DNA of 64,000 nt from Gamsiella multidivaricata (GCF_025024155.1 NW_026251724.1:434001-498000), one strand, 5' to 3'. Shown: positions 12,301-23,213, counted from the first letter of the stretch. The notes: generated by a model not told the origin, from the letters alone. Translations and numbers: made by a program.

Positions 12301-12918
12301 AAGAACCTTTGCCACTACCTCTTCCCCTTACATCGAAACTTGGTTCATCACGATCTTTATCCCATGGATCTGACATGTTACTGATGAACGGCGAAGGTGT
12401 TCCCTGCTCCTGCAGAAGATCTGAATTTCCATCCCCAGCAGTTGATAGCAACAGCATTAGCTTCTAGTTTGATCATCTTTGATTGAGAAAAACAGTGGCA
12501 AACGCAATATCATCAATGTTTCCTTCAGCGCACCATGCAGAGTAGGCGATCCAGGAACGGAAGACTGTCTCCGCTGCGGGATAGTCTGCTTGGGTGACGC
12601 ATACATAGAGTGGAGCATGCTTCTGTTGCCATGCCTGCGACTGGAATTGCTGCTGGAGATATTGGTGCGACGGCTATCGCTTTCCTGCTCCGCTTCGCTG
12701 TCGCTGTGTGCGGTCACACCTCGTTTCAGTAGTAGGCTGGTGCTTTCCTTGCTGCCGTCATCCTCGTGGTCATCCGCAGCCCTGGCAGCTAACGAGAAAA
12801 GAAGCTCATTGAATGTGTCGCCCATGCTGGTAATGTCGCCTTGGTCATTCAAAGCCGGTGGTATGGTGAGTTTTGCGCAAGAGAACACGTCGTCATAGAC
12901 CATTGTGGAGGGCACCAT
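9358..12918 (-). CDS. Large coiled-coil protein with UVR-like helical motifs, function unknown
   Basis: Minus-strand exons: 12918 to about 12520, about 12465-12157, 12065-10666 and 10545-9358. The last two junctions keep frame (SDG/AFVMPASL and ATR/TEIKELTRKLE). The first junction has no clean GT-AG pair and is not resolved. The N-terminal half is Ser-rich and disordered. KKKRWGPKGQRATLGSV is a basic patch. From roughly residue 560 the protein is almost all coiled coil (QLIMKQGQLSAHKIELCKELLSLY; GRSINILQGKIAVIAQQFDG). Three short segments (EQFEEADVAATTIR, RDFKQASQCSAELAK, VAEEDYDAAG) resemble UVR-type helix pairs. The final one reaches a GGTAAT donor-like site just before the stop, so the true C-terminus may lie in a further exon. 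I do not recognise an ortholog. Confidence 0.7.
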
Positions 12919-13057
12919 GCGCACAGTCACACGAAGAAGAACAGGCAGTTAAACTTATTATATTAATTATGGTATTTGGAGAAGGAACAATGCGGATGAA
13001 CATGATGAAGATAGTACAAAAGACACAAGGAAGGGCTAGAATAAAGGCATTGCCTGT

Positions 13058-16000
13058 CTATGCAGTAAAGGACTCGCTAGGGAAGATGTACTCTACAACC
13101 TTGCTCTCTTTGGTCGCATAGTACTCTCGTGGTGCTGCTGTGGTTGGAGTAGTGACATTACTGTCCGGATCAAGACCCTGCTCTGCAGCGGCCCTGGCTG
13201 CCTCAAGCTCCTCAAACTGTAGCCGCGATACATACTCTTCGTCACCATCATCCTCATCGTCGTCCTCCTCGTCGTCCTCCTCTTCCTCTAGGATAGCACC
13301 GAATCCTGTCTGTGCGTTCGCCGGCCCTGATTTAGTATTGGACGTATTCGCGGAGGTCGGTTTCTTTGGCAGCGCAGAAGTAGGTGGAGCAGGCAGAGAC
13401 GCTTTTGGCGGGAGAGGCACCGCAGTTGTAGGTCCTGGGGGCAATGATATCAAAGCAGATAATCTCGTATTCAAAGTCGAATCCCGTTTGCTTCCAGATG
13501 CCGAATTGCTGGTGGATGACTTTCTGGCGATACCACCCCCTAATGAGGCCACATTATTCATCGACGATGAGATGGGCCGAAGTGCTGAGCTGGATCCGGA
13601 TGGCCTCTGCAATAAGGGACGAGAAGAGCTGGCTGATGCTGGTGGTTGAACAGGTGCTTGACCAATGGGAGGAGCAGGCAGCACATACATGGCGTGAATA
13701 GGAAGCGATAGTTGTCTGCTATGAGCGCTGCTGCCTTTGCTGCCTTTGCTGCTGCTCTTGCCGTTCTCCTCCCCAGATCCTGCAGATGTATTTTCCTTGC
13801 TCGAAGTCAGCACCGCACTGAGTCTTGGCGAGGGCGTTGTCGCTCGACGAGATAATTGAAGATCGCCCAGTTTTGCAGAGATCAGCGCTGCTTCCTGAGA
13901 TTGTGATCGTATGCGAGCCTTGGAGCGATTGGGAATAGGAAGATCGGGTTCATGGTGATGCGGTATAGAAGAAAGTCGACGAGATGCCTCAGTGGGTTGG
14001 GTCGCTGACGATGATGAGGAGGAGGAAGACACAGAACGTGGTGAAGAGCCTGCTTTACTTGGTGAACTAGTCCGCGGGGGTTCTGGTAGAGGGAGAGTCG
14101 GTGCTGATGCCAAGGAAGGTGTTGGGGAAAGAGGTCGATTCATGCCCAACAAATCTGTAGCAGTAGCCGGTTTCAGCGGAGGGCCGCCAGTTGAAGGCAA
14201 TCCTGATCTCATCGCATTTGTTCTTGACGAGCTGCGCTGAACTCGTTCCTGGATCGATCCTGTACCTCCAACAGACTTCGCCGAGGTTGAGACCACACTG
14301 ATCATGCTGTGCCGGTTGAGTCCAGGGTCCCGCTGATGACGGATGCTCGTGATACGAGAGAGGGATCCATTAGCACTCTGGTCTCCACCGGACTCTGGTG
14401 TGGCAGGTAAACTAGAAGTCGGCGGATTTGATGTGAATGGACTGCTTGGGAGAGGCTGCTGCGAAGGGAGGCCTGCGGTGAGGATTTGCGGTGGCGGAAG
14501 AATCTGTGTCGAATGCCTGATTGATACACTAGCCGGCCGGTGAACGCTCCGAGGAGGAGGCGAAATGACTAGGGAGCTCCTGGGGCTCGATCGCGTCAGA
14601 CTGGGACTCAATGGCCGAGAAGAGACGGGGCTCATAGGCCGTGGCGAGATTCCAGCTTGCTTTTGCACACTACGATGAGGGAGCGAGACAGTATATTCCG
14701 ATTGTTCAGAGATCATTGACGTCCTGTGGTTGTTCGGAAAAGACGACATGTTGGACATGCCAGTCATGGTCGATATAGTCGACTCTCGTTTACTGCGGGG
14801 AATAGTCGCATAGTTGATGTCCGATCTCTCCGATTTAGCCGGAATTGTCCATGACGACGAAGGCACTCCCTTCTGTGCGTCCGCCATGGCGTCTGCACGC
14901 TCCATGACGGATCCAAAGCTGGCGTAATCCGACACATGCTGACCGGATGAGAGCGAGCTGTTTCTTCTCCTTTTGATTTCCGGCTGCAGAAATTGCTGTG
15001 GTTGCTCTGGTGCTGATGTCCCGTATGAATGTCCCTGAGAACTTCCCTGAGGTCGCTGCGGTCCAGATCCGGGTGTTGGCGTTGATGGCTTTGGGGTGAT
15101 GGAGCGCGGAGGCGGATTAAGACTTGTGACCTGTCCCTGGTAGAAGTCGATATCCTGATGTTGACTGTAGCTTGAAGTCTGGCCATGAAGCGGGGGCATA
15201 GAAGTCGCAGATAGCGCGCCGGCCATAAATCTTGAGTCGCGGTGCATATGCCCATATTGACTAGGAATGGCAGGAACGGAAGGTACTCGCGCAGTAGCTG
15301 AGGTGCCCGATGTTTCCGTAATCTCAGAAAAGCCTGAATAGATTGTTCCTTGTCCGTCAGTCTGGAGATTTCGGACACGGTGCACTGTATTCTTGAGCTC
15401 TTTGAGCCAGCCTGACATTTCGGAAGCCGTGTCTGCAAGCACGTACCAGCTCTTTTCTCCAGGACAGGAGATCTGGAGACAGTAGCGCTTTCCTGAGAAA
15501 ATGTCCGTGACACAAATGATAGCTTCGGGTGAGAGGACTAGCGACTCGAGAAGCGGATGTTGTGGGTCTGAGGATTTGAAGCAATAAAGCGATTGTTCGT
15601 GCAGGATGAAATATCGTCGCTTCCATTGTTTGCGGGAGAAAAAGGTCCTGGATGAGAACTTTGTGAGATATCCTGCATAAGCCGAATCTCGCTCCAGATG
15701 TCGGACGCGGAGTTGAGATGGCGATACTCCATTGACGTCCGGTACGTTGGCACTGCTGGTGCCCTTTTCACCTGAGGAAAGAAAAGAAAATGCTGACAGC
15801 GTGTTGGAGGTGCCGTCCCTGATGCTAGAAAACGACGATGTATCACCGAGGGGTGATGGTACAGATCCTGCTTTACTCAATTTGCGTGGCCTTTGACGAA
15901 AGCTGGCTGCAGATGAGGTCTCGTCGTCGGTTGTCATGGATGTCAAGTCTGAACCTTGGTGGTACGCGTCCTTGCTGCTATTGTCGTTCTCCAGACGCTG

Positions 16001-16504
16001 GCGCTGATGATGAAGGAGTTGCTGATGGTGCCTGTAGGCAGCCGAAGGCGAGGACGAAGACGAGGACGAGGACGAGGCTTGACGCGGATTGCTCCCACTG
16101 CCGTTGCCGTTTATGGTGCTGGTGCTGGCCTTGCTGATGTTGTAATAAAAGAAGCTGGCGTCGTTTGGAGAATAGTGATCGGGCTGGTTGCTGTCCTTCT
16201 GGCCGCTGTTTATTGAGCTAGGCATAGTCTCAGCAGCTTGGATTCCCAGGACTTTGTACTGCTTATCGGCAGAGGAGGACTCCAGCGTTCCTTGCACAGC
16301 GAATGGTTCCTTGCCTATGTTCAGACTGCTGTTGCAATTGCTTTTGGCGGTGGTGGTAGTTGGGATATGATAATTAAAGTGTGAAGGGTGGCCCTGTGAA
16401 GACAGCGAGCCGGGTATAGGTGTTGATCGAGGAGAGTGATCCTGGGTCAATTGGGATTGCCGAGTCGATGTCCTTGATGTCCCCTGGTGTTGGTGCAGCT
16501 GCAT
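13058..16504 (-). CDS. PH-domain protein with long Ser/Pro-rich disordered regions
   Basis: Single exon, 1148 residues. The start is the first ATG after an in-frame TAA nine bases upstream. Residues about 274-376 form a pleckstrin-homology domain: AYAGYLTKFSSRTFF, then KQWKRRYFILHEQSLYCFKS, closing with the conserved Trp helix MSGWLKELKNTVH. PH domains bind phosphoinositides or partner proteins, so a cortical or membrane-associated scaffold is a reasonable inference. The rest is low complexity with poly-Ser, SPSLTRSSPRSS and SSPSKAGSSPRS motifs, likely heavily phosphorylated. Near the C-terminus is a strongly acidic run (EEEEDDEEDDDEDDGDEE) followed by a short helix, RLQFEELEAARAAAEQ. It lies 139 bp upstream of the coiled-coil gene, on the same strand. 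Confidence 0.85.
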   Translation of the reverse strand: MQLHQHQGTSRTSTRQSQLTQDHSPRSTPIPGSLSSQGHPSHFNYHIPTTTTAKSNCNSSLNIGKEPFAVQGTLESSSADKQYKVLGIQAAETMPSSINSGQKDSNQPDHYSPNDASFFYYNISKASTSTINGNGSGSNPRQASSSSSSSSSPSAAYRHHQQLLHHQRQRLENDNSSKDAYHQGSDLTSMTTDDETSSAASFRQRPRKLSKAGSVPSPLGDTSSFSSIRDGTSNTLSAFSFLSSGEKGTSSANVPDVNGVSPSQLRVRHLERDSAYAGYLTKFSSRTFFSRKQWKRRYFILHEQSLYCFKSSDPQHPLLESLVLSPEAIICVTDIFSGKRYCLQISCPGEKSWYVLADTASEMSGWLKELKNTVHRVRNLQTDGQGTIYSGFSEITETSGTSATARVPSVPAIPSQYGHMHRDSRFMAGALSATSMPPLHGQTSSYSQHQDIDFYQGQVTSLNPPPRSITPKPSTPTPGSGPQRPQGSSQGHSYGTSAPEQPQQFLQPEIKRRRNSSLSSGQHVSDYASFGSVMERADAMADAQKGVPSSSWTIPAKSERSDINYATIPRSKRESTISTMTGMSNMSSFPNNHRTSMISEQSEYTVSLPHRSVQKQAGISPRPMSPVSSRPLSPSLTRSSPRSSLVISPPPRSVHRPASVSIRHSTQILPPPQILTAGLPSQQPLPSSPFTSNPPTSSLPATPESGGDQSANGSLSRITSIRHQRDPGLNRHSMISVVSTSAKSVGGTGSIQERVQRSSSRTNAMRSGLPSTGGPPLKPATATDLLGMNRPLSPTPSLASAPTLPLPEPPRTSSPSKAGSSPRSVSSSSSSSSATQPTEASRRLSSIPHHHEPDLPIPNRSKARIRSQSQEAALISAKLGDLQLSRRATTPSPRLSAVLTSSKENTSAGSGEENGKSSSKGSKGSSAHSRQLSLPIHAMYVLPAPPIGQAPVQPPASASSSRPLLQRPSGSSSALRPISSSMNNVASLGGGIARKSSTSNSASGSKRDSTLNTRLSALISLPPGPTTAVPLPPKASLPAPPTSALPKKPTSANTSNTKSGPANAQTGFGAILEEEEDDEEDDDEDDGDEEYVSRLQFEELEAARAAAEQGLDPDSNVTTPTTAAPREYYATKESKVVEYIFPSESFTA

Positions 16505-17395
16505 TGAGAATTAGTCCTATTGAGGGCCCGAAGGTCGAGGGATTAGTTCTCCGAATCTGCTGCTGGTTGTTTCTGGCTGATTCGGTCACATACAAGTACC
16601 TGGGTAGCTGATTGTCGTGCGTTGGTCCACGAGATGAGACAAAGTCTTGAAGAGAGAAAAAAAAAAGAAAAAAAAGAAAAAAAGAAAAAAAGAATAAAAA
16701 AAAGAATAAACTGGAAGACTGGAGAGAGAGAGAGGAGAAGCTACAGCGAGAGCAGGTCCATGGGAGGGGAAGGGGAAGGGAATCCGAGCAGGAGGCGGAG
16801 GTGATGGAAGGGAGAGGCGGAGGTGAAGTGTGATGAGACTAAGGAGGGTGCAGTTTAGTACAGTTGGTGCAGGTACAGGACAGTTGGTGCAGGTACAGTT
16901 GGTGGACCAGTATGTTTTTCATCCACTGGTTCAGGTACAACAAAAGGGGAGGAGCAAATGGCCGAGGCAAGCAAAAAAACAAGAGAAGGGAGGGAAGACG
17001 ATGCAGCAGTGTGCTGTTAGTATGCAGTTACTAGTATACAGTAGTATACAGTAGTATACAGTAGTATACAGTAGTATACAGTAGTATACAGTAGTATCAA
17101 CGATAGACTAACGATAACAATAACAATAACAATAACAATAATATGATAATATGATAGAATGATATTGTGGATTGTGTGGTGGTTGTTTGTTCGGCTATTT
17201 GCTATTTTATTTGCTCGATAATATTTGTAGACAGGCAAAAAGAGCAGACGGAGAGCGTGAGCGTAGAGCGTGAAGGCAAGGGAGAGAGAGCTGAGTGGGC
17301 GAGTGTGAGTGAGAGAAAAATAAAGATGAAACGCCAACACAGGTGCCTGGCGTGTCAAGCCCGCTCTTCATTATATTAAAACTCTATTTGTATCC
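16505..17395. other. Repeat-rich 5' region of the PH-domain gene
   Basis: No gene seen. Purine tracts of A/G (16650-16720), a near-repeat of about 20 bp containing CAGTTGGTGCAGGTACAG (16860-16905), a decamer array and ACAATA repeats follow one another. All lie within 900 bp upstream of the PH-gene ATG, so they are promoter or 5' UTR sequence. Confidence 0.6.
17032..17097. repeat. Decamer tandem array, unit GTAGTATACA
   Basis: About six and a half perfect head-to-tail copies, followed after about 20 bp by ACAATA repeats. GTATAC is palindromic, so the array has two-fold symmetry every 10 bp, close to one DNA turn. Confidence 0.9.
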
Positions 17396-18228
17396 CCTAC
17401 CCCCGTGGGGTAGTGTCTTCGCCTAGCTCAGTGTGCCCTTCACCCTGGCGCCCCTGGTACCCCTGGTTCCTGGCACCCTCTCGATGCATGTGGAGACAAC
17501 GTGCCTAATAATACCATGCCATGTCATCCCGTGATAGCATGCCAATAAGCTGCTTCAACCTCTCAATGGGACTGATTTTCACTCCACTCTTTGTCTACCA
17601 GACAGTTGCACCTCCTTCTCCTTCGAGATAGCCTTGGTGATAACTGGCAGACTCCAGTTTGTTTACCTGTGAGAGAGAGCTTTTCATCGCCCATATTTAT
17701 TATTGTAAACGGTTTTCATTACATATACTCTGCTCTCGTATGCTCCAGGCTATGTTATCTTTTTGCTCGACAGGCGTCCCTCTTCTCCAACAGTGCAGAC
17801 TGCCCAGAGGATCCTCCGCCCTCCATCTATCTCTTGCATCTATATATCCACGAGTTCTTTATTTGTTCATGATGGCACAAATCATTTCTATTTACTATCC
17901 GTATGTTGTCCTGACTTTTTGTTGTTATTGCTTTGTTTATCTTGCCGAACTCGCGTGTCCTATCGCGGTCCGTGGAACACAAATTGGGCAGCCCTTTCTT
18001 TTTAGTCTATTACGAACAAAACACAGTGCATTGAGTGAAGTGAGTAGAGAACTCGACTGCCTGGTTTTATATTTTGTCAGAACTGGGGCTCTCCTGTTGG
18101 TAGTTGCATGCACGCACGCACGCATGTATGCATGCAGCTATCATATGCGTGATTATGGATCTCTTAGATTCCATGGACATAATCCGGGGACTCCTCCACT
18201 TCGTCTTCATGAAAGTGTCCACGGATCA

Positions 18229-18262
18229 TAAATCTGTAAATCTGTAAATCTGTAAATCTGTA
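18229..18262. repeat. Octamer tandem array, unit AATCTGTA
   Basis: Four head-to-tail copies of an 8-bp unit in the gene-poor spacer. Confidence 0.85.
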
Positions 18263-19106
18263 GGAAGAGAAACAGATTCTAATAAATCTTGACAGGCGTC
18301 AATCTGCCTATTGGCCTATCTTCCATTGTGTAAACAACTGAACCACAGGGCTCAAACAATCTCACCATCAAATCAAATATGCGCGTATAGAAACCCTACA
18401 TTCAGCATTAACACATGATGCCCTTTTGACGCGCCATTTGAGGGTGTCTACTACTTCCATAATGAACGTGTCCTTGAAAATATGATCCTGATTTTCTATG
18501 GTGTTCATGATCTGGATATCGGCTTCACTGAACCGCATGGACCTACGACTGCATTAACCTGTGAGCATATTGGCTGCAGCATGATAAAAAGGAAATTTGG
18601 AATTGTGCGAAAATCGACTCCGTTGAAACGAATGCACTCATACACCCATACACCACAAGATGTAACACAACTGTGTTCTGTTAACAAAGTACTGCTGCTT
18701 TGGTGCGAGGACGCTGGTTTACTATGGTGTCTGGACCCTGGTTACCCACAAAGGCTCTTTTTTTTTTTTTTTTTTTTTTTTTGGTGCCGCTGATTTGGTA
18801 CTAAGGGATCTTGACGCGAGGGGATTTTTGCGCCACTAATTTTTTTTCTCGTGCTTGGGCGACCTGATGATCGATTTTTTTCACCGTTCCCCATTAGCTG
18901 GGCTGACTAAATCGAGATCCATGATCTGCTCATCCATCGAAACAGGCCACACCATGCGATCCAGAAGTCCGTGTTTAATAATACAATGCGTCATGATATC
19001 ACTATATTATGGGGTCTGAGGCTTGAACCCTACTATGGTTGACTGAGCTAATCGGCAGCATAAAGAAAAAAAAAAAAAAAAAAGCTGGAACCGACGATAC
19101 GCCATA

Positions 19107-19655
19107 ATGCACAAGACACATGCCAATGCTTCATCCGCCGAAGGAGCTCTATCAAGTCCCTCAGCTGGACCTGAAGCGGCTCCTGCTGAAATTACTCTAT
19201 ATTCGTCTGCAACTAGTCCATATTCATCTATAACCCCTCATGGCCTCCCTTTTTCATTATCCTTGGTTCTCTCCCATGTCACCATAGCCACTTGTGTTGT
19301 GGATGCAAACTCGCCAAGTAGCTTCATCAGATCGGATTCGTCTTCGAACGTCGATGATATTACTGAAGCCATAGTACGTGATTTATGTTCAATTCCTCAA
19401 GGGTTTTTTCGTGATACTCCTGAACCTGCCTGGATGCGGCCGTATAGTAGTAGATCACATTTGGAATCCAGCGATGTATCCTTCGGTACATACTTTCCAC
19501 CCACGAGATCGCAGCGTCCGCTCATGAGGGAATACGTGGCAGAAGACGCCGTGGCAAATTTACGCGGAAAAAAACTATCAATATGGATTTTCCCTTACTG
19601 CTCTTGTGACATTCTGAGGTGTAGGTCCACAGAAAATGCAGGAATGCGAGGATAG
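19107..19655 (+). CDS. Doubtful hypothetical protein, 182 aa
   Basis: An ATG-initiated uninterrupted frame of 182 codons, rich in Ser, Pro and Ala in its first half (SSAEGALSSPSAGPEAAPAE). It has no domain, signal peptide or family motif that I recognise. It lies in a spacer full of simple repeats with no obvious introns or neighbours of related function. It is retained only because it is the longest ATG frame between the PH gene and the tRNA; it may be chance or an old remnant. Confidence 0.2.
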   Translation: MHKTHANASSAEGALSSPSAGPEAAPAEITLYSSATSPYSSITPHGLPFSLSLVLSHVTIATCVVDANSPSSFIRSDSSSNVDDITEAIVRDLCSIPQGFFRDTPEPAWMRPYSSRSHLESSDVSFGTYFPPTRSQRPLMREYVAEDAVANLRGKKLSIWIFPYCSCDILRCRSTENAGMRG

Positions 19656-20263
19656 TGCCCTCAAAGGCGATGAAGAATACTCTGATCCTTTTCATGACGC
19701 TCAAAATGGTAGTGACAATGCTGTAAACGCTCTTAATCATGTGTAATCCAAACAGCTATAAAAAAAGATAGGTTAAGAGCAAAGCTTACCAGGTGTACAT
19801 ATATGAATCATTAAAATAGCGCTATTATCACTAGGGCCTTTCCCTTACGCATTCTCAACCCGCAAGACACTCACATCCACGCGGCTGTAAGACGAGATGA
19901 GATAACAGTAAGGGTTCTCCGTGAGCTATAGGAACTCGAGCCATAGGAATACCGATGTAAAGGCGGTGATGGCGATAAGCACACCTGTAAGCTATAAGTC
20001 CACTAAGTACATCTGGAACAATACTGCAATCAGCACCAAGAGGAAAAACATGCACTGGAAGATGGGTTAGGTAATCCGATACCAACCAACGGCAAAGAAA
20101 CAGACGAGTAGACACAGGAAAGGTATTAGGTTTTACTTGGGCCATAGGCTCAATTTTCAGGCTAAATGAGTTACATGGATTTCCGAATGGGCTGCCAAAA
20201 AACGCAAAAAACTGCTTCGCCCAATTATGGAAACACTGAGATTTAGGGAAAATAAAAAATAAG

Positions 20264-20336
20264 CGCCCAACGTGGGGGTCGAACCCACAGCCTTCAGATT
20301 AAGAGTCTGACGCTCTACCGATTGAGCTAGCCGGGC
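20264..20336 (-). tRNA. tRNA-Lys (anticodon CTT)
   Basis: A 73-nt cloverleaf on the minus strand. The acceptor stem GCCCGGC pairs with GTTGGGC (two G-T pairs), followed by discriminator G. The A box is TAGCTCAATCGG, the anticodon loop CTCTTAA and the B box GGTTCGACCCC. No intron. A T6 run just downstream is the Pol III terminator. The sequence is identical to the two copies at 41.5-41.8 kb. Confidence 0.97.
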
Positions 20337-20487
20337 TTGGTACTTGTGCTATCTCAATTCTAGGATATTCTTAAGTTCAAATATCTAATTTCTTTAAGTG
20401 CAAGGAGCACATTCTATAAATGCAAAAAACCATAATTGCAAGAAAATTCTTCAAGTGCAAGGTGTGCCTTTGCGGACCATGCGTCGC

Positions 20488-20508
20488 GTGCTCATGGGGA
20501 TTTATGTT
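20488..20508. repeat. 21-bp dispersed repeat, copy 1
   Basis: Begins GTGCTCATGGGGATTTATG. The same 21 bases recur exactly at 24652-24672. Both copies are followed by an A-rich run and lie in noncoding DNA. Confidence 0.7.
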
Positions 20509-20577
20509 GATAGAAAAAATCTTCAAGTGCAATTTATCCCAGAATGTCATTGAGTATGATCATGTATTTATTTTTGG

Positions 20578-22312
20578 TTACCCGCGTAGTTTATGATCAG
20601 GTTGACTTTCTTCGACCAAGACTATAGTATCCGAACTATGTCTTTGATCTGAATGAGATCTGTGAAGACTTTGGAGCTCCTCCATATCCGCAGGGGTGTC
20701 ATATATGTTCTCTCGTTTCTGTCTATCACCCGACTGAAATGCCTGGCTCCTAGTCTCCATCTTATAGCTGTTCTGCAGCTGCTGTTGGTGCTGCTGTTGC
20801 ATTTGTTGTTGTCGTTGTTGTTGTTGCTCTTGCTGTTGTTGTTGTGCAGCTTCGCGGGCTATCCGCTCGATATCATCCTCTTCGTCTCCCTCCTCTGCAA
20901 CCAGTCCTGCATTAATCCGCTGGATCCTTCGGGTTGTATGCCGGTAAAGGTACCAGCCCACGACTAGCAAAATAACAATACCCAGGATGTTTCCAGCCCA
21001 CTTAAGCACCCTGTCTTTGCCTGTGATGTTTGGATTAGATAGACTGGAGATGCTTTGGCCGATGAAAATGGGTAGGAAGAGGCGTGGTGTGGACAAAGTC
21101 GTTGCCAGGATGAATCTCCAGTACGGCAGTTGTGTTAATGCCCCGAAATATGCATTCAGCACTATGAAAAACAAAGCAATCGCGTTTTAGTTGGACAGCA
21201 TTCATTACTTGTTATTTGATGCATGTTCATAGAACAGCGGATATATGCTGCCCATCGAGAACGCAATATTCCTACCGGCAAAAGGAAACGAAGACAAGCG
21301 GATCAAAAATAAGATCTATAATAAAGAAATATACCATCCCGGCAGTTAGCTCATTATTGATTCAAAAATGAGAAGATCAGCTGCAACTGAAGAGGCTGAG
21401 GAGCGAACTTACAAATAACCCATCTTTGCTCACGGCTTTGGAGATCTCTCTGAACTCCAGGTTGTCCCCGAACTTCCGCGCAAAGTACTTGTTGAATGCG
21501 AGTCGATATAGCCTTCACGATAATAAAGATGAATAAGGATAGGGTATCAGAGTTGAAGATTCAGGTTACATCCTCCCAAGTCTTGCATATCGTGTTTATT
21601 ACCAAAATCCTGCTGATGCGCCTAATACATCGCCAATGAACGCGGGTAGGAACCTATAAAGTCAGATCAAGGACCATTGCCCATCAGAGAGTGTCAACAA
21701 ACATGCAAATCGAATTGTAAATTGAACACCGTCGAAAGGGAATCGTTTTCCCCTGTAAGCAGCTATATATACCCTTTTGGAACGCCATAAACATAGCCGC
21801 AGATCATCGAAACCACTCCGTAACCTAGATGTTTTTTGAGGCCAACATTAATTAGTACTATGCAAAGACCCCTTTCAGACATAAAACCGTTTAACTGTAA
21901 TGGCGATGGTCAAAGTGCAAGCCTACCAAAGAGTGGAAAGATACATGTTGCAAACATAATGGCGGCGAGTACTGGGATTCCTGCACTTGAGTTGCGAATG
22001 TAGTTTACTGCTGGCTCCAAGACTACACTCGACCACAAAATAAATCGTGCTCAGTTGATTTTGAGCATTGACAATGTCCGTTCACATGCGCTGCACTGCG
22101 GTGCGGTGCGGTGCAAGGGACGAAAAGAAAGTAGCTCAGAAAAAGATGCCATGCTTTTCTTGTTGCTTACGCTGAAATATCTGCTTCTCTAGGAGAAAGA
22201 ACGTTATGACAAAGGCAACCCCAACTGTAACCACAATTCCTGCTGTGATCTTTTGGCCTCTTGTCATGTCCCGGAGACGCTCCTTGATCGTTAGGACAGT
22301 TCTGGGCGCCAT
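20578..22312 (-). CDS. Tvp38/TMEM64 family membrane protein (VTT/DedA domain)
   Basis: Seven minus-strand exons (22312-22171, 22022-21927, 21824-21773, 21653-21603, 21512-21413, 21315-21276, 21161-20578) join in frame to 354 residues. After a basic N-terminus comes a TM segment (ITAGIVVTVGVAFVITFFLL). The VTT/SNARE-associated core follows: FGYGVVSMICGYVYGVPKG, then GDVLGASAGFWLYRL, then LIRLSSFPFAVLNAYFGAL. This is the re-entrant-loop core of the DedA superfamily, including yeast Tvp38 and human TMEM64/TMEM41B/VMP1. Relatives act in Golgi/ER membranes and some are lipid scramblases. Another TM (GNILGIVILLVVGWYLYR) leads to a Gln-rich cytoplasmic tail. Exons of 40-52 bp are unusually short. 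Its promoter and first exon are duplicated 4 kb away. Confidence 0.9.
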
Positions 22313-22458
22313 TTTTTAGGGTCTCTGCTTTTCTAATAAGTGCCTAGAGGGAAGAGTGCATGGTTAGCGACTCGATTAAGCTGTGTAGGGGAGAGGAAAA
22401 GGTGAATGAGTGTGACTATAATCTCACCAAGAATCGTTTTAGTAGTGCAGTGGTGAGA
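21965..22458 (-). repeat. Segmental duplication, donor copy (Tvp38 5' end)
   Basis: About 490 bp that recur almost unchanged at 25957-26450 in the same orientation. It holds part of exon 2, intron 1, exon 1 and about 150 bp of upstream DNA of the Tvp38-type gene. Weaker similarity continues to about 22655, ending near the shared block AATCTTGTTCGTCTTTAAG. Confidence 0.9.
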
Positions 22459-23213
22459 ACGAGGCTCACAAAGGAATAGGATGAGAAACAGTGCAGAATG
22501 AGGTGTAGGGAATGTAAGTAAAAGGCAAGGCAGAGATGGAAGAGTGAGAATGAGAGTGGGAGTGAGAGGAAAGGAGAGATGAATGAGAATGGAATGGACA
22601 AAAAGAAGGATGGATGACCGCATATGCACGGAACACACAATCTTGTTCGTCTTTAAGTTTGGCTGCGAGATGAGATATATGTTACTGCCTCCTCCGTAAG
22701 CGCGTATTGCAGCTCTCACATCCACAGGTTGCAACTGAAACGGTTGACAATAAAACCAATAAATAAACAATCTTAAAAAGCAAGGGAGAGAAATCTGAAT
22801 ATGAGAATGATGAAAGACAGGCACGACAATCGCATACACGACAACAAAGCAGTGGAGATAGACTTGCATACCTTGTTTGCGGGCGGGGAGTTTTGAGGTA
22901 AAGAGATAAGGATGGAGTCCTTTAAATAGTATAATGAAGTACTGTGTATGGTCCTGGCCATCGGATAATAAGCGTGAATCGTCATGTTATTCGACTCTGC
23001 CAGCTATTATGTTCTCTATGCGAATATAGCGCAAAGGATCCACTTTTCGTTGCTGCTATGAAATGGGCGATGCGTTATTCAAATGACCATTCGGTACATG
23101 AAGCCATATCGAGGAGGCGAATGCTTACATCTTTAGAGAGATGGTTTGTAGCATTTATTCAGTCATCTCCTCTGCGCTCTAAAGCTGGACAGCTAATGTA
23201 CAAGATAGTTTCA
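22313..23213. other. Tvp38 promoter and spacer
   Basis: No gene recognised. The purine-rich strand (22390-22600) consists of GAGAGTG-like irregular repeats. The left part belongs to the segmental duplication. Confidence 0.6.

Larger units (their letters stand above)
17396..20263. other. Gene-poor spacer
   Basis: Long stretch without a supported gene. It holds GCAC/GCAT repeats (18108-18138), an 8-bp array, a T22 tract (about 18760-18782) and an A20 tract (about 19064-19083). One longer open frame (19107-19655) is listed separately with low confidence. Confidence 0.55.

Noticed and set aside
14764..15513. 249-codon minus-strand frame inside the PH gene
   Set aside because: Shadow of the PH-domain coding frame.
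17659..18231. 190-codon plus-strand frame, Cys/Tyr/Leu-rich
   Set aside because: Begins at TTG, no domain, crosses GCAC repeats; typical of AT-rich noncoding DNA.
22333..22869. 178-codon hydrophobic minus-strand frame
   Set aside because: Produced by the GAGTGAGAG purine tract in the Tvp38 promoter; partly duplicated as noncoding DNA at 26.4 kb.
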